A stretch of 24,799 nucleotides of DNA, from IMG/VR virus record IMGVR_UViG_3300047331_000026, positions 1 through 24,799 of that record, one strand, 5' to 3'. A program made the position numbers and the translations under genes. Every line of letters starts with the position of its first letter. Positions within the stretch are counted from its first letter, which is position 1. The notes under the pieces were generated by a model. It saw only the letters and a program-made list of their open reading frames with translations, did no database searches and had not been told where the DNA came from. Of this stretch, positions 15,492-20,470 are shown one piece after another. The stretch is from a virus.

Positions 15492-16909
15492 CAGTGCTTC
15501 CTGTTGTTGCGTCGGTCGGTGGCGATTCGCGTCAGTTCTGCCGCGATGTCCTCAAGGTCGTAGGTATCGGCGACCGCTTTCAGAGCAGTCTCTCGCGATA
15601 TCGTGCCGTTCGAGATCAGAGTGGCCAGGGTCTGCGCATCGCGCAGCCGGTCCTCTGCTGTCAGTGGATACCAGCGCGGCCACTTCAACGTCAGCCGCGT
15701 GTCTGGATCTGGCTTGTAGAGCTCCTGCCCCAGCACCTGCAGCCGGTAGACCTGGGCGGCGCGCAGCACCATGCGCATCAGCCCGACCAGCGCACCCTCG
15801 CCGTAGCTGACCCGAAGGTTGTCAGCCAGCCAGATCAGCCCCTGGTTGAGCATCTCCAGCGCGCGGCCGGATTGCGCCGCGGTGAGCCGGTCAGGATTGG
15901 CCCGGCTGCCATGCAGGGTTTCCAGCGCCAGCTCGCGCAAGGTGCGGACATACTCGATCACCGCCGCCGAAGCCGTGCCGCCGATCTCCAGCAGCTTGGC
16001 GTCGCCCTTTTCGCTCACCACCAGGGCGTTGCCGCCACCCTTGATGATCTCGCCGTCCAAACACGCCGGCTCCTTGATGATCAGCGTCGGGTCGCTGCTA
16101 TATTTCAGCCCGCGTCCAGCCTGGCTCAACTGGTAGTCGATCTCGATCGAGGTCTCGACAGCAGGCCGGAACGTACAGGCGCCATCCAAAGCCGATCCGG
16201 TCGCCGAGGGCCCGGGCAGATTGCGAATCCAGACCACCGGCACGAAGCCGAGCCCATGATGCACCGACCGATGCGCGTCCACCGCCGGTGCGGCTGAAGA
16301 TCCAACCTGGATCGGCTCGTACCAGGTCTCGTCCTCAGCATCCCAGCACCGCATGAACCAGTAGTCGGCGGCGGTCTCGGCAATGTCGTAGCCGCTGTCG
16401 GCCAGCAGCTGGCCGGCGACCTTGTAACGCTCAGTGACCGATACCAGGGTGTCCGGCGCCTCGCGATCCCAGACCGGCTCCAGGGCGGCCGTATCCATGA
16501 CAGTGAAATAAACCTGCCCGCGTAATACCCGCAGCAGGATCGCCACTGAACCTACGCTGCCGCGGATTGCAGCCTCGATCATCACCTGGTTAAGGCGGGT
16601 TTCCTTTACCAGGTCCTCCAGCCGCCCCTGCAACTGCCGGTCGGCACAGTCGATGGTCGGAAAATGCCCTTCGCTGAACAGCAGCGCGACGCTGTCCTCC
16701 ACCACCACGCGGCATAGCCCGTAGCGCACGCTGGGCCGGCGGGCACGCAACGGCACGTACTCACCGCCCGCGGTGCGCTCCTCATGAAACTCGTGGCGCA
16801 GCACGTCGTAGATCGTGCCGTCCAGCACCCGGCGCAGGATGTCCAGCATCCGCGCACGCGGCGGCAAATCGCCGTCGCGCGGCACCAGGTCGCAGATTGT
16901 CTCGAACAT
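15491..16909 (-). CDS. Portal protein (SPP1 gp6-like)
   Basis: 472 residues from ATG 16909, with AAGGAT upstream, 18 nt after the terminase stop. Features of portal proteins are visible: a helical N-terminus (ARMLDILRRVLDGTIYDVLRHEF), then RYGLCRVVVEDSVALLFSEGHFP and LNQVMIEAAIRGSVGSVAILL. The middle has FVPVVWIRNLPGP and IEIDYQLSQAGRGLKYSSDPTL. The C-terminal part (about 340-472) has GRALEMLNQGLIWLADNLRVSYG, LTLKWPRWYPLTAEDRLRDAQTLATLISNGTISRETAL and DLEDIAAELTRIA, typical of SPP1-type portals. It forms the dodecameric DNA channel at one capsid vertex and is the terminase docking site. Confidence 0.9.
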   Translation of the reverse strand: MFETICDLVPRDGDLPPRARMLDILRRVLDGTIYDVLRHEFHEERTAGGEYVPLRARRPSVRYGLCRVVVEDSVALLFSEGHFPTIDCADRQLQGRLEDLVKETRLNQVMIEAAIRGSVGSVAILLRVLRGQVYFTVMDTAALEPVWDREAPDTLVSVTERYKVAGQLLADSGYDIAETAADYWFMRCWDAEDETWYEPIQVGSSAAPAVDAHRSVHHGLGFVPVVWIRNLPGPSATGSALDGACTFRPAVETSIEIDYQLSQAGRGLKYSSDPTLIIKEPACLDGEIIKGGGNALVVSEKGDAKLLEIGGTASAAVIEYVRTLRELALETLHGSRANPDRLTAAQSGRALEMLNQGLIWLADNLRVSYGEGALVGLMRMVLRAAQVYRLQVLGQELYKPDPDTRLTLKWPRWYPLTAEDRLRDAQTLATLISNGTISRETALKAVADTYDLEDIAAELTRIATDRRNNRKH

Positions 16910-16927
16910 GCCTATCCTTGATCGCGA

Positions 16928-18382
16928 TCAGCGCGGCAGGAACGGCACATTGAGGCGCCGTGCCGTCGCACCTTGTTGCAGCAGCAGGGCGAAGGCGTGC
17001 GACAGCGCGTCCACCTGGTCGTCCTTGGCGGCATGCGGGAATTCCATCAGCTCTTCCAGGAAGGCCGCGTTCCAGCCAGCCCGCACCAGCGCGACGTTGC
17101 CGGCCTCCACCTGCGCGACGACCGGCAGCGCCCGCACCAGCTTTGATCCGGTCTCGCGCGAGGCGACCACCCGGAAGCCCGCCAGCCGACTGGTCAGTGA
17201 AGTCACCTGCGCCTTGCCGGCCTGGCCGGGATCCTGCGGGATGCCGATCGTGACCATGCCGCCATCCTCCGCAGCGGCGCGCAGGATCGCCTGCTCGACC
17301 ATCAACGGCGAGCCACGCAGCCGCACCACGTCAAGCACGACAAAGCGGCCGTTTCGTTCGCGTAGCAGCTTCAGGCCCACCGTCCAGTCCGGATCGCCGG
17401 CTACCCCTATAGCCGTCGCCGCCAGGTCCCAGGCGCGCACCGCCACCGCGTCGGCCAGCGCACTCGGTGGCCCGATCAACTCAAAGCGCTCGGTGCGGAA
17501 CGGCCGCCCGTCCGGCGGCATCGGCTGCTGCTGATACTGCGCCGACCAGGTCCGCTCGCCGACGGCGGCACGCTTGCGCGCCAGCGCCTCGGCATTTTCC
17601 CAGTCCGGCCACAGCGCCTCGCCCGGCGCGCGGCCCAGCGGATCGTCTGCCTCGGCCAAGGCGGGCAGACGCAGGCACTGCCATCCCTCGTGGTCTTGCG
17701 CCAGCAAGCGGCCGCCCAGATCATCCTCGTGCCAGCGGGTCATGATCAGCACCACCCGCGCGCCCGGCCGTAGCCGGGTCAGCAATTCGGATCGATACCA
17801 TTCCCACAACCGGTTCCGCGCCCGGGCATTGTCAGCCTCGTGATGCGATTTCACCGGGTCGTCGATAATCACCAGGTCGGCACGGCGGCCAATCATCGGC
17901 CCCCGCACGCCGGTGCCAAAATACTGGCCGCCGGTCGATGTCTGCCAGCGCGTCGCCGCGCCGCCGCCGCGCCCGGCAAATCCGTAGCCCAGCAACTCCG
18001 CATGCTCATGCACCGTCGCGCGCACCTGCCGGCCGAAATGCGCGGCCAGGTCGGCGGTGTGCGAGGCCGCAATGATCGAGCTCTGCGGATGCCGGGTGAA
18101 CCACCACGGTGGAAACAGCACCGATGTGTAGGTCGACTTCGCCGATCCCGGCGGCATCAGCAGCATCAGCCGGTCCACGTCGCCTGCCGCCACCGCCTCC
18201 AGCGCCGCGAGCAGCATCAAGTGGTGCGGCGCCGGCGCCAGCCCGGCGGGCTGCAGCACCTCCGTGGCCCAGTCCGTCAGGCTCTGCCGCGGCGGGTCGG
18301 ATCGCGCTGCCAGCAGCGCAGTACCCCCCGCGCCGGCATACGTAGGCGAGATCGGAATCAGACGCGCGCCCCGGTGTTGCAA
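16928..18382 (-). CDS. Terminase large subunit; start uncertain
   Basis: The packaging ATPase/nuclease is clear. Counting from TTG 18382 (484 residues): Walker A PPGSAKST at 77-84, Walker B LVIIDD at 170-175, coupling motif MTRWHEDDL at 214-222. The C-terminal nuclease shows its acidic residues in VRAWDLAAT (about 340), GIPQDPGQ (about 415) and KDDQVDALSHAF (about 453-464). Key residues look intact. The frame is open back to 18679, but that part runs through a terminator and antisense to the lipoprotein gene, so I reject it. No in-frame ATG or GTG lies between the terminator and residue 42, and no Shine-Dalgarno precedes TTG 18382. An out-of-frame ATG at 18339 would join this frame if a run of six G had seven. 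Confidence 0.9.
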   Translation of the reverse strand: MQHRGARLIPISPTYAGAGGTALLAARSDPPRQSLTDWATEVLQPAGLAPAPHHLMLLAALEAVAAGDVDRLMLLMPPGSAKSTYTSVLFPPWWFTRHPQSSIIAASHTADLAAHFGRQVRATVHEHAELLGYGFAGRGGGAATRWQTSTGGQYFGTGVRGPMIGRRADLVIIDDPVKSHHEADNARARNRLWEWYRSELLTRLRPGARVVLIMTRWHEDDLGGRLLAQDHEGWQCLRLPALAEADDPLGRAPGEALWPDWENAEALARKRAAVGERTWSAQYQQQPMPPDGRPFRTERFELIGPPSALADAVAVRAWDLAATAIGVAGDPDWTVGLKLLRERNGRFVVLDVVRLRGSPLMVEQAILRAAAEDGGMVTIGIPQDPGQAGKAQVTSLTSRLAGFRVVASRETGSKLVRALPVVAQVEAGNVALVRAGWNAAFLEELMEFPHAAKDDQVDALSHAFALLLQQGATARRLNVPFLPR

Positions 18383-18407
18383 AAGGCCAATGGTCGGCGC
18401 TACTCGG

Positions 18408-18432
18408 CGCCCGGTCGCTCCGCGACCGGGCG
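18408..18432. repeat. Perfect 11-bp inverted repeat with 3-nt loop
   Basis: CGCCCGGTCGC (18408-18418), loop TCC, then its exact complement GCGACCGGGCG (18422-18432). The hairpin would be very stable in RNA of either strand. No T-run follows on either side, so it is not a standard intrinsic terminator by itself. It lies 34 nt from the terminator below and just before the uncertain terminase start. It could be a second transcription brake, a processing or protein-binding site, or a scar of the lipoprotein insertion. Confidence 0.7.
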
Positions 18433-18454
18433 TACCCGCGTCAGCCCGACGGCC

Positions 18455-18492
18455 CTGAAACAAAACGAGCGGGGCCTGACCGGTCCCGCTCG
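18455..18492 (-). terminator. Intrinsic terminator on the minus strand
   Basis: Read on the minus strand, CGAGCGGG (18492-18485), an 11-nt loop, then CCCGCTCG (18473-18466), followed by TTTTGTTT (18465-18458). This is an 8-bp GC stem with a U-rich tail, the textbook form. It would stop transcription arriving from the 19861-19089 genes, or antisense transcription from under the lipoprotein gene, before terminase. It lies inside the long open frame of terminase, an argument against the long start. Confidence 0.65.
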
Positions 18493-18514
18493 CAGTGTCC
18501 GCCGCGTCGATGCG

Positions 18515-18543
18515 CAGACGGCCATCATGTCGGAAGATATACC
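18515..18543 (+). promoter_or_regulatory. Candidate promoter for the lipoprotein gene
   Basis: CAGACG (18515-18520) and TATACC (18538-18543) are 17 nt apart, 36 nt before the lipoprotein ATG at 18579. The -35 has three of six consensus bases and the -10 has four. It is the only locally AT-richer segment before the gene. The match is modest. Confidence 0.3.
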
Positions 18544-18578
18544 CCGCGCTGGGGCAATCGGGCAAGGTAATTTTTCTT

Positions 18579-19067
18579 ATGTCAGGCTTTTTTTCTTTCT
18601 CCTCCCGTCGGCACCGCCGGGCCGCCACCTTCGCTTGCATCGGGCTGGCGACGCTGCTGCCGCTGGTCGGCTGCGACACCTATGTCGCCGTCCGAGAAGG
18701 GGCGTCCGCATCGCTCGGCACCGGCCAGACCTTCGCGATCTACGGGCTGGAAGGCCGCTGGGCCGGCGCGGTCACCCCCACCGCCGCCGATTGCGGCGCA
18801 GCGACCCAGGGCAGCATGACCGTCAGCGCGCATGGCTTTGCCTTCGATCCCTTCGGCAGCACCTTCGTCATCAACGGGACCATTTCGGACCGCGGCGAGC
18901 TGCACGGCGTGCTCAAGCGCGAGCTGTCGGCTCAGGGCGGCAAACATGTCGAACGCGCACTGACATTCAACGGCCGCGGCCAGCAGCCGGAGGGCGGCGA
19001 GGCCAGGATCGTCGGCCGCCTCGAATCGGGCCGCTGCACCTGGCAGGTTGCGCTGCAGCGCGCCTGA
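18579..19067 (+). CDS. Small secreted lipoprotein, unknown function (phage cargo candidate)
   Basis: 162 residues from ATG 18579, with AAGG about 11 nt upstream; an upstream start at 18495 would hide the signal peptide. The N-terminus has Arg/His residues (10-14), a hydrophobic stretch and lipobox L29-V-G-C32, so a lipoprotein signal peptide is likely. Asp follows the lipid-bearing Cys; in E. coli Asp at this place keeps lipoproteins in the inner membrane, though the rule is not proven here. The mature part is beta-rich (IYGLEGRWAGAV, HGFAFDPFGSTFVINGTISDRGEL, ARIVGRLESGRCTWQVALQ) with two Cys that could pair. It is opposite in strand to all phage genes around it. No family is recognised. Confidence 0.78.
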   Translation: MSGFFSFSSRRHRRAATFACIGLATLLPLVGCDTYVAVREGASASLGTGQTFAIYGLEGRWAGAVTPTAADCGAATQGSMTVSAHGFAFDPFGSTFVINGTISDRGELHGVLKRELSAQGGKHVERALTFNGRGQQPEGGEARIVGRLESGRCTWQVALQRA

Positions 19068-19096
19068 CCTCGCCACCTGCTGCGCCGTTCAGGCGC
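19060..19096. terminator. Candidate two-way terminator between convergent genes
   Basis: GCGCCTGA (19060-19067) pairs exactly with TCAGGCGC (19089-19096) across a 21-nt loop. The two arms contain the stop codons of the converging lipoprotein and DUF6362-like genes. There is no T-run, so termination strength is doubtful, but the symmetric placement is striking. Confidence 0.35.
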
Positions 19097-19556
19097 CGCG
19101 CCGGTTCAGTCCAGCGACGATGATGTCGATCCCCTGCGCGTGCCAGCGTTGCACCGCCTTGTGGTCGGCGCCCATCGCCGCACCCAGCCGCCGCCAGGGG
19201 AACAGATGCCGCTCGGTCAGCGGGCTCACCAGGCTGCGTGCACCGACAATCCGCCGCAACACGTAGCGATCGTCCGGGATTAGAAGCAGCCAGGTGAACG
19301 CCTCGTCCATGCGGCTGATGCGCGCGTTCGACGGCATGGGTGGCCGCACCTTCCCCGGCCCCCAACCGTAGCTCTCCGCCGCCGCCCGCACGACATCCAG
19401 CGAAGAAGTGCGCAGCTTGGTCGTATATCCGCTCGGCGGCAGCGCCAGGATGGCGGCACCCGCCTCCTCCAGCCGGCTGACCACATATGGCCCATCGACA
19501 GGCTCGCCGCTCCCGCGTCTGGCATTGTCCGGATCGATCATCGTCAGCGTGCTCAT
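19089..19556 (-). CDS. DUF6362-like phage protein, possible small terminase
   Basis: 155 residues from ATG 19556, with AAGGA 7 nt upstream, 11 nt after the preceding gene. The sequence has VVSRLEEAGAAILALPPSGY (about 25-44), then a core RTSSLDVVRAAAESYGWGPGKVRPPMPSNARISRMDEAFTWLLLIPDDRYVLRRIVGARSL (split across helices) and LFPWRRLGAAMGADHKAVQRWHAQGIDIIVAGLN at the C-terminus. The last part reads like a helix-turn-helix (R-R-[LI]-[GA]-x-x-x-G-x-[DS]-x-x-[AT]-x-x-R-W). Proteins of this type sit just before terminase in many alphaproteobacterial prophages, so a DNA-recognition small terminase role is a reasonable inference. Here an opposed lipoprotein gene separates the two. Confidence 0.65.
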   Translation of the reverse strand: MSTLTMIDPDNARRGSGEPVDGPYVVSRLEEAGAAILALPPSGYTTKLRTSSLDVVRAAAESYGWGPGKVRPPMPSNARISRMDEAFTWLLLIPDDRYVLRRIVGARSLVSPLTERHLFPWRRLGAAMGADHKAVQRWHAQGIDIIVAGLNRRGA

Positions 19557-19567
19557 GGGCGGGTCCT

Positions 19568-19861
19568 TCAGCGGCTGAAAACGGGGTATGGATAGGGCGC
19601 GCCGTCAAGCAGGGTGCCTCGGGTCAGCAGGCCCCAGGTCTGCGGATGGCCGGCCGGAAGCGGCGGCCGGTTCGGGTCCTCCGCCGGCGCTTGCGGCATC
19701 ATCGGTAGCAGCCGCCGGGCGCCCAGCCGCCGCCCTCGCTCAATCGTCGTCCAGCGGGTCAATCCCAGCGTCGTCGCGATGGCATCCCAGCTCTCGCCGC
19801 TGCCACGCAGCGCGGTCAGTCGCTGATCCATCTCTGGTGACCATCTCGTCAGGCTATGCAT
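19568..19861 (-). CDS. Small HTH protein (Myb/AsnC-like), first gene of the late operon
   Basis: 97 residues from ATG 19861, chosen because GGGAG lies 7 nt upstream; the frame is open to 19915 without a good site there. Residues 7-50 (WSPEMDQRLTALRGSGESWDAIATTLGLTRWTTIERGRRLGARR, read as helix, helix, recognition helix) form a compact helix-turn-helix like those of prophage proteins labelled AsnC family or GcrA/Myb-like. The C-terminus is Pro-rich and has GHPQTWGLLTRGTLLDG. It leads the minus-strand operon and is divergent from the XRE gene. It may regulate the operon or act with the next gene in DNA recognition for packaging. Confidence 0.65.
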   Translation of the reverse strand: MHSLTRWSPEMDQRLTALRGSGESWDAIATTLGLTRWTTIERGRRLGARRLLPMMPQAPAEDPNRPPLPAGHPQTWGLLTRGTLLDGAPYPYPVFSR

Positions 19862-19886
19862 CGGCAGGCTCCCTACTGACGCTGCC

Positions 19887-19915
19887 GGCTTACCCGAACA
19901 AAACAGGAACGTCAA
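19887..19915 (-). promoter_or_regulatory. Candidate promoter of the minus-strand operon
   Basis: On the minus strand TTGACG (19915-19910) matches five of six bases of a -35. Exactly 17 nt on is TAAGCC (19892-19887), a poor -10. Transcription would start near 19880, about 20 nt before ATG 19861. The weak -10 suggests an activator may be needed. Confidence 0.35.
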
Positions 19916-19919
19916 TCAT

Positions 19920-19947
19920 ACTAACACTGTAAGTTAGTCAGACTGAC
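19920..19947. promoter_or_regulatory. Two inverted repeats, candidate operators in the divergent region
   Basis: ACTAAC (19920-19925) and GTTAGT (19933-19938) form a perfect inverted repeat with a 7-nt spacer. GTCAG-A-CTGAC (19937-19947) is an 11-bp odd palindrome sharing two bases with it. Both lie between the divergent HTH and XRE starts in a region clearly lower in GC than the genes. Such sites are typical of XRE-family operators, so autoregulation by the XRE protein is likely but inferred. Confidence 0.5.
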
Positions 19948-19950
19948 CGT

Positions 19951-19956
19951 TAAGAT
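19951..19956 (+). promoter_or_regulatory. Candidate -10 element of the XRE gene
   Basis: TAAGAT has four of six consensus bases and ends 5 nt before the ATG at 19962, so a transcript would begin at or next to the start codon. The best -35 (CTGTAA, 19927-19932, 18-nt spacing) is weak and overlaps the first inverted repeat. Confidence 0.35.
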
Positions 19957-19961
19957 GCCCT

Positions 19962-20327
19962 ATGTCCGATTCCCCTACGCCCGCCGCCCCGCCCGACCTC
20001 GGCCACCGCCTGCGCCAGTTGCGCCAGAAACGTGGCCTCACCCAAGGCCAACTGGCGGCAGCCGTCGGCGTCAGTCGCAGCGCGGTTGCGCAATGGGAAA
20101 GCGGTCGGGCGGGTCAGGCCAGCCTGCATTTGCGGCGTCTCGCCGACGCACTCGGCGTGCAGATCGACGACCTGCTGCTCGGCGAGCAGCACGCCATCGA
20201 GACCGTCGCTCAGGCCGGCGACGAGCGCGCCCTGTTGCGCCTCTACCGCGGCTGTTCTGCGTCCGACCGCCAGCTCCTGCTGCTCATGGCACGCCGCCTC
20301 GGCTCAACTGCTGCGCCCAGCAGCTAA
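19962..20327 (+). CDS. XRE-family transcriptional regulator
   Basis: 121 residues from ATG 19962; an in-frame TGA at 19944 leaves no other upstream start. Residues 13-70 are an XRE/Cro helix-turn-helix: LGHRLRQLRQKRGLTQGQLAAAVGVSRSAVAQWESG, with the conserved T-Q-x-x-L-A (27-32) and S-x-x-x-V-x-x-W-E (38-46), then LRRLADALGVQIDDLL. The C-terminal part is helical and may dimerise (DERALLRLYRGCSASDRQLLLLMARRLG). There is no Shine-Dalgarno sequence before the ATG. It is divergent from the phage operon and 143 nt ahead of the adhesin gene, so it could control either. Phage repressor and host regulator are both possible. Confidence 0.9.
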   Translation: MSDSPTPAAPPDLGHRLRQLRQKRGLTQGQLAAAVGVSRSAVAQWESGRAGQASLHLRRLADALGVQIDDLLLGEQHAIETVAQAGDERALLRLYRGCSASDRQLLLLMARRLGSTAAPSS

Positions 20328-20344
20328 CGCCGGGAAGCGACCGC

Positions 20345-20396
20345 CTCTGAAGAGTAGCGGTTACCTTTTAGAAATGCCTCTTTTTCAGAGATTTTT
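20345..20396 (+). terminator. Candidate terminator after XRE; gap before the adhesin
   Basis: CTCTGAA (20345-20351) pairs with TTCAGAG (20384-20390); with G-U pairs the stem reaches 10 bp around a 26-nt loop, and ATTTTT follows (20391-20396). The loop is long, so it is a weak call. Downstream, TAGAAT (20400-20405) resembles a -10 but has no -35 at the right distance. The rest of the 143-nt gap shows nothing further until the adhesin's Shine-Dalgarno. Confidence 0.33.
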
Positions 20397-20470
20397 ACGT
20401 AGAATTCAGCTCAATCCCTCATTCCTCCGTCAGCGGCACACGCGGTGCCAGAATTTGAGCGGAGCGAGAC

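Noticed and set aside
18340-18440. Possible tRNA or attachment site beside the hairpins
   Set aside because: No cloverleaf arms, no T-loop consensus and no matching direct repeat could be found by eye.
18495-18578. Longer start for the lipoprotein at ATG 18495
   Set aside because: It would place 28 Arg-rich residues before the signal peptide and bury the lipobox; ATG 18579 has AAGG upstream.
18383-18679. N-terminal extension of terminase to ATG 18679
   Set aside because: It would be translated through an intrinsic terminator and antisense to the lipoprotein signal peptide, and the added 99 residues look like random high-GC coding.
17840-19123. 427-codon plus-strand open frame over terminase and the lipoprotein
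   Set aside because: It crosses the terminator and the lipoprotein gene in another frame and is Arg-rich with no recognisable domain.
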